From Croceibacterium_A sp035626815 (GTDB taxonomy: Bacteria > Pseudomonadota > Alphaproteobacteria > Sphingomonadales > Sphingomonadaceae): 16,772 nt of DNA. The notes beneath the pieces are model-generated. The model was not told the origin of the DNA. It searched no databases and worked only from the letters and a program-made list of their open reading frames with translations. Below are positions 1 through 7,108 of the stretch, one piece after another. The stretch spans positions 1-16,772 of the forward strand of contig DASPMY010000019.1 in NCBI GenBank assembly GCA_035626815.1, given 5' to 3'. Positions within the stretch are counted from its first letter, which is position 1. Each line of letters opens with the position of its first letter. The translations under genes were made by a program, and so were the position numbers.

Positions 1-142
1 GACAGGCGTCAACACCATAGTCCAGAAGGGCAAGTCCAAGCGATGGAAGGGTGCTCCCTACAAGCGGTCGGACGTCAAAAAGGCGATCGTCACGCTGGCC
101 GAGGGCAACTCGATCGATATTACGGAAGGGGCTAAGGCGTAA
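1..142 (+). CDS. rplW: 50S ribosomal protein L23, C-terminal part (5' end outside window)
   Basis: Only the last 46 codons are present, read in the frame starting at base 2 and ending at TAA 140-142. The translated end has the L23 C-terminal signature: VNTIVQKGKSKRWKG, then YKRSDVKKAIVTL, then a short acidic tail ending in EGAKA. L23 binds 23S rRNA near the peptide exit tunnel and is a docking point for trigger factor and SRP; this is family knowledge. The stop codon shares its last base with the ATG of rplB (TAATG), so the two genes are probably translationally coupled. The position directly before rplB is the standard S10 operon order. The gene is truncated by the window edge, not broken. 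Confidence 0.95.
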   Translation, partial: TGVNTIVQKGKSKRWKGAPYKRSDVKKAIVTLAEGNSIDITEGAKA

Positions 143-978
143 TGGCTCTCAAGCAATACAAGCCGACGTCTCCGGCGCGCCGCGGCCTCATCCTCGTCGA
201 CAAGTCGGCGCTGTGGAAGGGCAAGCCCGTCAAGGCGCTGACCGAAGGCAAGCGCAAGACCGGCGGGCGCAACAACAAGGGCCACGTGACCTCGCGCGGC
301 ATGGCCGGCGGCCACAAGCAGAAGTACCGCTACATCGACTTCAAGCGTCGCAAGTGGGACATGCCGGCCACCGTCGAGCGGATCGAGTACGACCCCAACC
401 GGACCGCGTTCATCGCCCTCATCAAGTACGAGGACGGCGAGCTGGCCTACATCCTCGCCCCCAACCGCCTCGCCCCCGGCGAGACGGTGGTTGCCGGCGA
501 GCGGGTCGACACCAAGGTCGGCAACGCGATGCTGCTCGGCACCATGCCGGTCGGCACGATCTGCCACAACGTCGAGATGAAGCCCGGCAAGGGCGGGCAG
601 ATCGCCCGTTCGGCGGGGACTTACGTCCAGGTCGTCGGCCGCGACCGCGGCATGGTCATCGTCCGCCTCAACTCGGGCGAGCAGCGTTATTTGCGCGCCG
701 ATTGCATGGGCACGGTCGGCTCGGTGTCGAACCCCGACAACCAGAACCAGAACTTCGCCAAGGCCGGCCGCAAGCGGTGGATGGGCGTCAAGCCGCTGAC
801 CCGCGGCGTGGCCAAGAACCCGGTCGACCACCCGCACGGCGGCGGCGAGGGCCGCACCTCGGGCGGACGTCATCCGGTGACCCCGTGGGGCAAGCCGACC
901 AAGGGTGCGCGCACCCGCAGCAACAAGCAGACGGACAAGATGATCATCCGTTCGCGCCACGCGAAGAAGAAGAGGTAA
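142..978 (+). CDS. rplB: 50S ribosomal protein L2
   Basis: This 278-residue protein matches the usual L2 length (about 273-280). It opens with MALKQYKPTSPARRG and carries the conserved C-terminal segment NPVDHPHGGGEGRTSGGRHP (about residues 226-245), whose histidine-containing loop lies close to the peptidyl transferase centre. It ends in a basic tail, RSRHAKKKR. L2 is a primary 23S rRNA binder needed for subunit association and peptidyl transferase activity (family knowledge). The ATG overlaps the rplW stop by one base, so the start is secure by context. Six bases separate its stop from rpsS. Confidence 0.99.
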   Translation: MALKQYKPTSPARRGLILVDKSALWKGKPVKALTEGKRKTGGRNNKGHVTSRGMAGGHKQKYRYIDFKRRKWDMPATVERIEYDPNRTAFIALIKYEDGELAYILAPNRLAPGETVVAGERVDTKVGNAMLLGTMPVGTICHNVEMKPGKGGQIARSAGTYVQVVGRDRGMVIVRLNSGEQRYLRADCMGTVGSVSNPDNQNQNFAKAGRKRWMGVKPLTRGVAKNPVDHPHGGGEGRTSGGRHPVTPWGKPTKGARTRSNKQTDKMIIRSRHAKKKR

Positions 979-984
979 CCGGTA

Positions 985-1260
985 ATGGCTCGTTCCGTCT
1001 GGAAAGGTCCGTTCGTCGACCTGCACCTGCTGAAGAAGGCAGAGGACGCCCAGGACAAGGGCGCCCGCGCGCCGATCAAGACCTGGTCGCGCCGCAGCAC
1101 CGTCCTGCCGCAGTTCGTCGGCCTGACGTTCAACGTCTACAACGGCCAGAAGTTCATCCCGGTCAGCGTCAACGAGGACATGGTCGGCCACAAGCTCGGC
1201 GAGTTCGCTCCGACGCGGACTTTCCACGGGCACGCGGCCGACAAGAAGGGCAAGCGCTAA
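985..1260 (+). CDS. rpsS: 30S ribosomal protein S19
   Basis: The protein has 91 residues against about 92 in most bacteria. It opens with MARSVWKGPFVDLHLLKK and contains the conserved block IKTWSRRSTVLPQFVG followed by VGHKLGEFAPTRTF, all hallmarks of S19. S19 sits in the head of the 30S subunit, pairs with S13 and contacts the A-site finger region (family knowledge). The start lies six bases after the rplB stop, with the GGTAACCGGTA stretch between. Its TAA overlaps the rplV ATG by one base. Confidence 0.99.
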   Translation: MARSVWKGPFVDLHLLKKAEDAQDKGARAPIKTWSRRSTVLPQFVGLTFNVYNGQKFIPVSVNEDMVGHKLGEFAPTRTFHGHAADKKGKR

Positions 1261-1640
1261 TGGGCAAGCAGAAAGCTCCCCGCCGCGTCGGCGACAACGA
1301 GGCGCTGGCCGTCGGCACCACGATCCGTGGGTCGGCCCAGAAGCTCAACCTGGTCGCCGCGCTGATCCGCGGCCGCAAGGCCGAAGAGGCGATGAACATC
1401 CTCACCTTCTCGAAGAAGGCGATGGCCCGCGATGCCCAGAAGGTACTCGCCAGCGCGATCGCCAACGCCGAGAACAATCACGACCTCGACGTCGACGCGC
1501 TGGTCGTGGCCGAGGCGTCGGTCGGCAAGTCGATCACCATGAAGCGTTTCGCCACGCGCGGCCGCGGCAAGTCCACGCGCATCCTCAAGCCGTTCAGCCG
1601 GCTGCGGATCGTCGTGCGCGAGCAGGAAGAAGAGGCTTAA
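1260..1640 (+). CDS. rplV: 50S ribosomal protein L22
   Basis: This is a 126-residue protein, slightly longer than the 110 residues of E. coli L22. Recognisable parts are the helix region AQKLNLVAALIRGRKAEEA, the segment AIANAENNHDLDVDAL (about residues 67-82), and the long beta-hairpin end with KRFATRGRGKSTRILKPF, which lines the exit tunnel and is where macrolide-resistance changes map in other bacteria. The chosen start is the ATG at 1260-1262, which shares one base with the rpsS stop. The same reading frame stays open far upstream without a stop, but that part runs in the wrong frame across rplB and rpsS and is not coding. The stop is followed after one base by rpsC. Confidence 0.98.
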   Translation: MGKQKAPRRVGDNEALAVGTTIRGSAQKLNLVAALIRGRKAEEAMNILTFSKKAMARDAQKVLASAIANAENNHDLDVDALVVAEASVGKSITMKRFATRGRGKSTRILKPFSRLRIVVREQEEEA

Positions 1641-1641
1641 G

Positions 1642-2337
1642 ATGGGTCAGAAGAGCAATCCGATCGGCCTGCGCCTGCAGATCAACCGCACCTGGGACAG
1701 CCGGTGGTACGCGGAAGGCCGCAACTACAACCAGCTGCTCAAGGAAGACATCGAGCTGCGCAAGTACATCATCGAGACGCTGCCGCAGGCGGCGATCTCG
1801 AAGGTGGTGATCGAGCGCCCGGCCAAGCTGTGCCGCATTTCGATCTATGCCGCGCGCCCGGGCGTCATCATCGGCAAGAAGGGCGCCGACATCGAGAAGC
1901 TGCGCTCGAAGCTGGCGACGATGACGCAGAGCGAAGTCAAGCTCAACATCGTCGAGATCCGCAAGCCCGAAATCGATGCCAAGCTCGTCGCGCAGGGCGT
2001 GGCCGACCAACTGGTGCGCCGCGTCGCGTTCCGCCGGGCAATGAAGCGCGCGGTGCAGTCCGCGCTGCGCCTCGGCGCGGAGGGCATCCGCATCACCTGC
2101 GGCGGTCGTCTCGGCGGCGCCGAGATCGCCCGCGTCGAGTGGTACCGCGAGGGCCGCGTGCCGCTCCATACGCTGCGCGCCAACGTCGACTATGCCGAAG
2201 CCGAGGCGCTGACGGCCTACGGCATCATCGGCATCAAGTGCTGGATCTTCAAAGGCGAGATTTTCGCCCACGATCCGATGGCGCAGGACCGGCTGATGAT
2301 GGAGGCTCAGACCTCCGGCGTCCGCCCGGCGCGTTGA
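1642..2337 (+). CDS. rpsC: 30S ribosomal protein S3
   Basis: The 231-residue product is close to the family norm of about 210-235. It begins MGQKSNPIGLRLQINRTWDS, carries the KH-domain signature RPGVIIGKKGADIEKLR near residue 75, and has the C-terminal S3 domain with GGRLGGAEIARVEWYREGRVPLH (shown here only as an orientation: GGRLGGAEIAR then EWYREGRVP). S3 helps form the mRNA entry tunnel and its helicase activity on the 30S head (family knowledge). The ATG follows the rplV stop by one base. There is a 21-base gap to rplP, with its own purine-rich ribosome-binding stretch. Confidence 0.99.
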   Translation: MGQKSNPIGLRLQINRTWDSRWYAEGRNYNQLLKEDIELRKYIIETLPQAAISKVVIERPAKLCRISIYAARPGVIIGKKGADIEKLRSKLATMTQSEVKLNIVEIRKPEIDAKLVAQGVADQLVRRVAFRRAMKRAVQSALRLGAEGIRITCGGRLGGAEIARVEWYREGRVPLHTLRANVDYAEAEALTAYGIIGIKCWIFKGEIFAHDPMAQDRLMMEAQTSGVRPAR

Positions 2338-2358
2338 GCATAGGATAGAGTAGGCACC

Positions 2359-2793
2359 ATGCTGCAACCGAAGAAGCACAAGTTCCGCAAGGCCTTCAAG
2401 GGCCGGATCAGCGGCGACGCCAAGGGCGGCACCTCGCTCAACTTCGGCTCCTACGGCCTCAAGGCCCTTGAGCCGGAGCGGATCACCGCGCGCCAGATCG
2501 AGGCCGCGCGCCGGGCGATCACGCGCCACATCAAGCGCCAGGGGCGCCTGTGGATCCGCGTGTTCCCCGACGTGCCGGTGTCGAAGAAGCCGGCCGAGGT
2601 CCGCCAGGGCAAAGGCAAGGGCGCGGTCGAGTACTGGGCCGCCCGCGTCAAGCCGGGCCGGATCCTGTTCGAGCTCGACGGCGTGCCCGGCCCGCTGGCC
2701 GCCGAAGCCTTCAGCCGCGCGGCGATGAAGCTGCCGATCAAGACCAAGGTCGTCGCCCGCCTCGGCGACACCTCGCACCTGGGAGCCGAATGA
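2359..2793 (+). CDS. rplP: 50S ribosomal protein L16
   Basis: The protein has 144 residues against 136 in E. coli. It opens MLQPKKHKFRKAFKGR and contains LNFGSYGLKALEPERITARQ and later VSKKPAEVRQGKGKG, both typical of L16, which binds tRNA-contacting parts of 23S rRNA in late 50S assembly (family knowledge). The upstream bases GGATAGAGTAGG give a good purine-rich ribosome-binding region. The TGA stop at 2791-2793 lies inside the ATGATG that starts rpmC, so the two genes overlap slightly. Confidence 0.98.
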   Translation: MLQPKKHKFRKAFKGRISGDAKGGTSLNFGSYGLKALEPERITARQIEAARRAITRHIKRQGRLWIRVFPDVPVSKKPAEVRQGKGKGAVEYWAARVKPGRILFELDGVPGPLAAEAFSRAAMKLPIKTKVVARLGDTSHLGAE

Positions 2794-3074
2794 TGGCCCA
2801 GACCAAGAAGACCGCAAAGCCGAGCGCCAAGAAGGCCCCCGCCACTGGCGGCGGCAGCAAGGTGTTCAGCGATTTGCGCACGAAGACCGACGACCAGCTG
2901 GCCGACCAGCTGACCGAGCTGAAGCGCGAGCAGTTCAACTTGCGCTTCCAGTCGGCGACCAACCAGCTCGAGCGCCCCGCGCGGATCAAGGAAGTCCGCC
3001 GGGCGATCGCGCAGATCAAGACGCTGCAGACCGAGCGCCAGAATCAATCCGCCCGCGCTTCGGCCGAGGCCTGA
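2793..3074 (+). CDS. rpmC: 50S ribosomal protein L29 with extended N-terminus
   Basis: The L29 core runs from VFSDLRTKTDDQLADQL through LKREQFNLRFQSATNQLE to RPARIKEVRRAIAQIKTL, two antiparallel helices that bind 23S rRNA next to L23 at the tunnel exit. Ahead of it lie about 23 residues rich in Lys, Ala, Thr and Gly (MAQTKKTAKPSAKKAPATGG), so the protein is 93 residues long where most L29 proteins have 63-70. Two adjacent ATG codons, 2790 and 2793, overlap the rplP stop; I chose the second, which sits on the TGATG junction. An in-frame GTG at 2862 would give a normal-length protein but has no good ribosome-binding site in front. Start confidence is moderate; identity is high. Confidence 0.92.
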   Translation: MAQTKKTAKPSAKKAPATGGGSKVFSDLRTKTDDQLADQLTELKREQFNLRFQSATNQLERPARIKEVRRAIAQIKTLQTERQNQSARASAEA

Positions 3075-3085
3075 GGAGTACAACG

Positions 3086-3376
3086 ATGCCGAAACGCATC
3101 CTGGTCGGGACCGTCGTCTCCGACAAGACCGACAAGACCGTCACCGTGCAGGTCGAGCGCAAGGTGAAGCACCCGCTTTACGGGAAGATCATCCGCCGCT
3201 CGAAGAAGTACCACGCGCACGACGAAGGCAACGAGTTCAAGGCCGGCGACACGGTGCGCATCGAGGAGACCCGTCCGATCTCCAAGACCAAGACCTGGCG
3301 GGTGCTCGACCGCGTGCAGGCCGGCAAGGGCGAGGCCATCGAGGCCGACCTTGAAGTCGAAGCCGCGGGCAACTGA
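3086..3376 (+). CDS. rpsQ: 30S ribosomal protein S17
   Basis: The protein has 96 residues, a little longer than the 84 of E. coli because of a C-terminal tail ending in LEVEAAGN. The OB-fold core is clear: MPKRILVGTVVSDKTDKTV, then HPLYGKIIRRSKKYHAHDE, then GDTVRIEETRPISKTKTW. S17 is an early-binding 30S protein (family knowledge). It is preceded by TGAGGAGTACAACG, an excellent Shine-Dalgarno sequence. It is the last gene of the S10 part; a 68-base gap with a stem-loop follows before rplN. Confidence 0.98.
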   Translation: MPKRILVGTVVSDKTDKTVTVQVERKVKHPLYGKIIRRSKKYHAHDEGNEFKAGDTVRIEETRPISKTKTWRVLDRVQAGKGEAIEADLEVEAAGN

Positions 3377-3389
3377 AGAATTTTGGAAC

Positions 3390-3420
3390 TGCCGGGCCAG
3401 GGGCAACCAGCGTCCCGGCA
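3390..3420 (+). other. Stem-loop in the rpsQ-rplN gap
   Basis: TGCCGGG at 3390-3396 is exactly complementary to CCCGGCA at 3414-3420, with a 17-base loop. The gap of 68 bases is the longest before rpmD and lies where the S10 and spc transcription units meet in E. coli. No T-tract follows, so I do not call it a terminator, and no convincing -35/-10 pair was seen in the gap. It may be an mRNA processing or stability element; this is inference. Confidence 0.4.
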
Positions 3421-3444
3421 AGCCACTGAGAAGGAACCGGATCG

Positions 3445-3813
3445 ATGATCCAGATGCAGTCCAATCTCGACGTCGCGGACAACAGCGGCGCGAAGCGCGT
3501 CCAGTGCATCAAGGTGCTGGGCGGGTCGAAGCGCCGCGTGGCGGGCGTCGGCGACGTGATCGTCGTCTCCATCAAGGAGGCGCAGCCGCGCGCGCGCGTC
3601 AAGAAGGGCGACGTTCACCGCGCGGTGATCGTGCGCACGAAGAAGGACGTCCGCCGCCCCGATGGGAGCGTGATCCGCTTCGACAGCAACGCCGCGGTCC
3701 TCGTCAACAAGAACGAGGAGCCGATCGGCACCCGTATCTTCGGCCCGGTCGTGCGCGAGCTGCGCTCGAAGGGCTTCATGAAGATCATCTCGCTCGCTCC
3801 GGAGGTGCTGTGA
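3445..3813 (+). CDS. rplN: 50S ribosomal protein L14
   Basis: The 122-residue product matches the family length exactly. It begins MIQMQSNLDVADNSGAK and contains the diagnostic block VQCIKVLGGSKRRVAGVGD and ends with MKIISLAPEVL. L14 forms part of the intersubunit bridge with 16S rRNA and is the docking site of the silencing factor RsfS (family knowledge). A clear GAGAAGGAACCGG stretch precedes the ATG. Its TGA overlaps the rplX ATG by one base. It is the first gene of the spc portion. Confidence 0.99.
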   Translation: MIQMQSNLDVADNSGAKRVQCIKVLGGSKRRVAGVGDVIVVSIKEAQPRARVKKGDVHRAVIVRTKKDVRRPDGSVIRFDSNAAVLVNKNEEPIGTRIFGPVVRELRSKGFMKIISLAPEVL

Positions 3814-4133
3814 TGGCCGCCGCGAAAATCAAGAAAGGCGACAACGTCGTCGTGCTGTCGGGCAAGGACAAGGGCCGCACCGGCACGGTGACGCGCGTCC
3901 TGCCGAAGGACGGCAAGGTGGTGGTCGACGGCATCAACGTCGCCGCGCGCCACCGCAAGCCGAGCCAGGCGAACCCGCAGGGCGGCATCGACCGCTCGCC
4001 CGCTCCAATGGCGATCAGCAAGGTCGCCGTGGCCGATCCCAAGGACGGCAAGCCCACCCGCGTCCGCTTCGAGGAGCGCGACGGGAAGAAGGTGCGCGTG
4101 GCCGTCAAGTCCGGGGAATTGATCGATGGCTGA
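3813..4133 (+). CDS. rplX: 50S ribosomal protein L24
   Basis: The protein has 106 residues, within the usual 100-110. An N-terminal KOW motif is seen at about residues 5-30 (KIKKGDNVVVLSGKDKGRTG), followed by the segment RHRKPSQANPQGGI typical of L24. L24 starts 50S assembly by binding the 5' domain of 23S rRNA (family knowledge). The start is the ATG at 3813-3815 within TGATG, preceded by GGAGGTG in the end of rplN. The same frame is open upstream to about 3351 but that part is antisense to nothing and simply runs out of frame through rplN, so it is not coding. Its 3' end overlaps rplE by eight bases. Confidence 0.97.
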   Translation: MAAAKIKKGDNVVVLSGKDKGRTGTVTRVLPKDGKVVVDGINVAARHRKPSQANPQGGIDRSPAPMAISKVAVADPKDGKPTRVRFEERDGKKVRVAVKSGELIDG

Positions 4134-4710
4134 CAAGTACGTCCCGCGCCTGAAGAAGGACTTCGACGAGCGCATCGCCAAGGCGATGACCGAGAAGTTC
4201 GGCTACAAGAACGCGCTCGAGGTTCCGCGGCTCGAGAAGATCACGCTCAACATGGGCGTCGGCGAGGCGAGCCAGGACAAGAAGAAGGTCCAGACCGCCG
4301 CCGAGGAGATGGCGCTGATCGCCGGGCAGAAGCCGGTGATCACCATCGCCAAGAAGTCGATCGCGCAGTTCAAGCTGCGCGAGGGCATGCCGATCGGCTG
4401 CAAGGTGACCTTGCGCCGCGACCGGATGTATGAGTTCCTCGACCGTCTGGTGACCATCGCGATGCCGCGCATCCGCGACTTCCGCGGGGTCAACCCGCGG
4501 TCGTTCGACGGCAACGGCAACTACGCGATGGGTCTCAAGGAGCAGATCGTGTTTCCCGAGATCAGCTACGACAAGATCGAGAAGGTGCGCGGGCTCGACA
4601 TTATCGTGACCACCACCGCCAAAACCGACGACGAGGCGCGCGAGCTGCTGCGCCTGTTCGGTTTCCCGTTCCCGGCTCCCGAGGCCGAAGAAGAGAAGCA
4701 GGCCGCGTAA
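4126..4710 (+). CDS. rplE: 50S ribosomal protein L5
   Basis: The protein has 194 residues against 179 in E. coli; the excess is a C-terminal acidic tail with PEAEEEKQAA. Core motifs are LEKITLNMGVGEASQDKK, then AKKSIAQFKLREGMPIG, and FDGNGNYAMGLKEQIVFPEI. L5 binds 5S rRNA and contacts P-site tRNA and S13 (family knowledge). The ATG overlaps the end of rplX by eight bases, with GGGGAATTG just upstream as ribosome-binding region. A 24-base gap follows to rpsN. Confidence 0.98.
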   Translation: MADKYVPRLKKDFDERIAKAMTEKFGYKNALEVPRLEKITLNMGVGEASQDKKKVQTAAEEMALIAGQKPVITIAKKSIAQFKLREGMPIGCKVTLRRDRMYEFLDRLVTIAMPRIRDFRGVNPRSFDGNGNYAMGLKEQIVFPEISYDKIEKVRGLDIIVTTTAKTDDEARELLRLFGFPFPAPEAEEEKQAA

Positions 4711-4734
4711 GCGGCCTTTGGAGAGCTTAAGTCC

Positions 4735-5040
4735 ATGGCGAAACTGAGTTCCATCAACAAGAACGAGCGGCGCAAGAAGCTCGTGAAGAAGTACGCGGCG
4801 AAGTACGCGAAGCTGAAGGCGATCGCCGACAACGAGTCGCTCGACGAAGCCGAGCGCCTGATCGCGCGCCTCAAGCTGGCGGAAATCCCGCGCAACGGGA
4901 ATCCCACCCGCGTGCGCAACCGCTGCACCACCACCGGCCGCCCCCGCGGCGTTTACCGCAAGTTCGGCCTCAACAGGATCGAGATTCGGAACCTGGGCCT
5001 GAAGGGCCTGATCCCGGGTCTGACCAAGTCGAGCTGGTGA
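4735..5040 (+). CDS. rpsN: 30S ribosomal protein S14 (zinc-free type)
   Basis: The 101-residue protein has the long S14 form typical of Proteobacteria. The C-terminal region reads NRCTTTGRPRGVYRKFGL and ends GLIPGLTKSSW. Only one Cys is present there, so the four-Cys zinc ribbon of the short C+ paralogue is missing; this is the zinc-independent version. S14 assembles late into the 30S head next to S3 and S10 (family knowledge). It is preceded by GGAGAGCTTAAGTCC, a good Shine-Dalgarno with suitable spacing. Confidence 0.98.
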   Translation: MAKLSSINKNERRKKLVKKYAAKYAKLKAIADNESLDEAERLIARLKLAEIPRNGNPTRVRNRCTTTGRPRGVYRKFGLNRIEIRNLGLKGLIPGLTKSSW

Positions 5041-5052
5041 GGATCTGACGAA

Positions 5053-5448
5053 ATGGCATTGACCGATCCCCTGGGCGATATGCTCACCCGCATCCGCAAC
5101 GGCCAGCAGGCGAAGAAGGATTCCGTCCTCTCGCCGGCCTCGAAGCTGCGCGCCAACGTGCTCGAGGTGCTCCAGCGCGAAGGCTACATCCGTGGCTACA
5201 GCGAGGACAGCAGCGGCAAGCACCCGGCGCTGCGCATCGAGCTGAAGTATTTCGAGGGCGAGCCCGCGATCAAGCACGTGGCTCGCGTTTCGAAGCCGGG
5301 CCGGCGCATCTACTCGGGCAGCCGCGAGCTGCCGACGGTGCGCAATGGCCTTGGCATCACCATCGTCTCGACGCCCAAGGGCGTGCTCTCGGACAACGAG
5401 GCGCGCGCCCAGAACGTCGGCGGCGAAGTGCTGGCGGAGGTGTTCTGA
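5053..5448 (+). CDS. rpsH: 30S ribosomal protein S8
   Basis: The 131-residue product is of normal length. It opens MALTDPLGDMLTRIRNGQQA and contains HVARVSKPGRRIYSGSREL and GLGITIVSTPKGVLSDNEA, both strongly diagnostic of S8. S8 binds helix 21 of 16S rRNA and in E. coli represses the spc operon by binding its own mRNA at rplE. I looked at the rplX-rplE junction for a similar site and could not identify one by eye. GGATCTGACGAA lies before the start. Its TGA overlaps the rplF ATG by one base. Confidence 0.99.
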   Translation: MALTDPLGDMLTRIRNGQQAKKDSVLSPASKLRANVLEVLQREGYIRGYSEDSSGKHPALRIELKYFEGEPAIKHVARVSKPGRRIYSGSRELPTVRNGLGITIVSTPKGVLSDNEARAQNVGGEVLAEVF

Positions 5449-5981
5449 TGAGCCGCATCGGCAAACGGCCGGTTGCGATCCCGAGCGGGGTCACGGCCGC
5501 CATCGACAACGGCCAGCTCAGCGTGAAGGGCCCCAAGGGCACCCTCACCCTGGGGCTGTCGGACCTCGTCAGCTACACGCTCGACGACGGTGCGATCTCG
5601 GTCGCTCCGGCCAACGACACCAAGGCGGCGCGCAGCCACTGGGGCATGCAGCGCACGCTGGTCTCGAACCTGGTCGAAGGCGTCACCGCCGGCTTCACCA
5701 AGACCCTCGACATCACCGGGGTCGGCTATCGCGCCAACGCCCAGGGCAAGAAGCTCAAGCTTCAGCTCGGCTACAGCCACGATGTCGATCTCGACGTGCC
5801 GGAAGGCCTCGAGGTCAAGACCCCTGACCAGACCACGATCGAGATCAGCGGGATCGACAAGCAGTCGGTTGGGCAGTTCGCCGCCGAAGTCCGCCGCTGG
5901 CGCAAGCCCGAGCCGTACAAGGGCAAGGGCATCCGCTATCGCGGCGAGTACATCTTCCGCAAGGAAGGGAAGAAGAAGTAA
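5448..5981 (+). CDS. rplF: 50S ribosomal protein L6
   Basis: The protein has 177 residues, the usual L6 length. It begins MSRIGKRPVAIPSGV and has the repeated alpha-beta domains of L6, with GYRANAQGKKLKLQLGYSHD in the second, and ends in the conserved RRWRKPEPYKGKGIRYRGEY followed by a basic tail. L6 lies at the base of the L7/L12 stalk near the sarcin-ricin loop (family knowledge). The start is in a TGATG junction with GGAGGTG in front, an almost ideal Shine-Dalgarno sequence. Confidence 0.99.
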   Translation: MSRIGKRPVAIPSGVTAAIDNGQLSVKGPKGTLTLGLSDLVSYTLDDGAISVAPANDTKAARSHWGMQRTLVSNLVEGVTAGFTKTLDITGVGYRANAQGKKLKLQLGYSHDVDLDVPEGLEVKTPDQTTIEISGIDKQSVGQFAAEVRRWRKPEPYKGKGIRYRGEYIFRKEGKKK

Positions 5982-5982
5982 C

Positions 5983-6327
5983 ATGGCCAAGCTTTCCCTG
6001 TTCGAACGCCGCCGCCGCCGGGTCCGCACCGCGCTCAAGAAGCGCGGCGGGGCCCGGGCGCGGCTGTCGGTCCACCGCACGGGCCGCCACATCTACGCGC
6101 AGATCATCGACGACGGCGAAGGCCGCACCGTGGCCGCCGCCTCGACGCTCGGCGTCAAGTCGTCGGGCGCCAATGTCGATGCCGCCGTCGAGGTGGGCAA
6201 GCAGATCGCCGAGGCGGCCAAGAAGGCCGGCGTGACCTCCGTCGTGTTCGATCGCGGCGGCTACCTGTTCCATGGCCGCGTCAAGGCGTTGGCCGAAGCC
6301 GCGCGCGAAGGCGGGCTGGAGTTCTGA
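5983..6327 (+). CDS. rplR: 50S ribosomal protein L18
   Basis: The 114-residue product is close to the family length of 117. It starts MAKLSLFERRRRRVRTALKK and contains RLSVHRTGRHIYAQIIDD and ends with the 5S rRNA-binding module GYLFHGRVKALAEAAREGGL. L18 carries 5S rRNA into the 50S central protuberance with L5 (family knowledge). The start chosen is the ATG one base after the rplF stop, preceded by AAGGAAGGGAAG. The frame is open further upstream only as a shadow of rplF. Its TGA overlaps the rpsE ATG. Confidence 0.98.
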   Translation: MAKLSLFERRRRRVRTALKKRGGARARLSVHRTGRHIYAQIIDDGEGRTVAAASTLGVKSSGANVDAAVEVGKQIAEAAKKAGVTSVVFDRGGYLFHGRVKALAEAAREGGLEF

Positions 6328-7103
6328 TGATGGCTGACGAAAACAACAATCCCGAGAACACGGCAGCGACCCCGGCCGTCGACACGACTGTCGCGGCCGA
6401 TACGCAGTCGCAGGATTCCGGCGACGCCACCGAGCAACGGACCCCGCGCGAGGCGCGTGGCGGCCGGGGCGGGCGTGGCGGCGGCGGTGGCCGTGGCGGC
6501 GAGCGCGGCGGCCGTGGCCGGCGCGACGAGCGCGGCGGGCGTGGCCGTGGCGGCGACGACGAGGGCGGCGACGAGCTGATCGAGAAGCTGGTCCACATCA
6601 ACCGCGTGTCCAAGACCGTCAAAGGCGGCAAGCGCTTCGGCTTCGCCGCGCTGGTCGTCGTCGGCGACGGCAAGGGCCGCGTGGGCTTCGGCCACGGCAA
6701 GGCGCGCGAGGTGCCCGAAGCGATCACCAAGGCGACCGCCGCGGCCAAGAAGAAGATGATCCGCGTACCGCTCAAGGAAGGCCGCACGCTGCATCACGAC
6801 GGCAAGGGCCATTTCGGCGCCGGGCTGGTCAACGTCCGCTCGGCCCCCGCCGGAACCGGCATCATCGCCGGCGGCCCGATGCGCGCGGTGTTCGAGAGCC
6901 TCGGCGTGGCCGACGTCGTCACCAAGTCGATCGGCACCTCGAACCCCTACAACATGATCCGCGCCACTTTCGACGCGCTCGCCACCCAGACTTCGCCGAA
7001 GTCGGTGGCCCAGCGTCGCGGCAAGAAGGTTGCCGACCTGCTCGGCCGCGGTGGTGCGAACGAGGCCGAGACCGAGGCCGCCGCCGAAGCGATCGCGGAG
7101 TAA
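6327..7103 (+). CDS. rpsE: 30S ribosomal protein S5 with long Arg/Gly-rich N-terminal extension
   Basis: The protein has 258 residues; E. coli S5 has 166. The S5 domain itself starts near residue 82 (LIEKLVHINRVSKTVKGGKR) and is complete, including GRVGFGHGKAREVPEAITKA and VRSAPAGTGIIAGGPMRAVF. Before it come an acidic, Asn/Thr/Ala-rich stretch (about 1-42) and an Arg-Gly-rich block (about 43-76) with repeated RGG and GRGG units. A short acidic Ala-rich tail follows at the C-terminus. S5 lies at the mRNA entry site and affects decoding accuracy (family knowledge). I recall such RG extensions in other sphingomonad S5 proteins, so this looks like a lineage trait. The start is in TGATGATG; either of two adjacent ATGs could be used. 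Confidence 0.97.
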   Translation: MMADENNNPENTAATPAVDTTVAADTQSQDSGDATEQRTPREARGGRGGRGGGGGRGGERGGRGRRDERGGRGRGGDDEGGDELIEKLVHINRVSKTVKGGKRFGFAALVVVGDGKGRVGFGHGKAREVPEAITKATAAAKKKMIRVPLKEGRTLHHDGKGHFGAGLVNVRSAPAGTGIIAGGPMRAVFESLGVADVVTKSIGTSNPYNMIRATFDALATQTSPKSVAQRRGKKVADLLGRGGANEAETEAAAEAIAE

Positions 7104-7108
7104 CTGAG

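Noticed and set aside
58..1233. Long minus-strand open frame opposite rplB and rpsS
   Set aside because: Stop-free antisense frames are common in G+C-rich genes. The translation has no recognisable domain and sits entirely over certain r-protein genes.
51..1259. Long plus-strand open frame upstream of rplV
   Set aside because: It runs in another frame through rplB and rpsS and gives an Arg/Pro/Gly-rich translation without any family pattern. Only the part from 1260 onward is L22.
4105..5277. Minus-strand open frame of 390 codons opposite rplE-rpsN-rpsH
   Set aside because: Same reason: it is a shadow of three certain genes, with Leu/Asp/His-rich low-complexity sequence.
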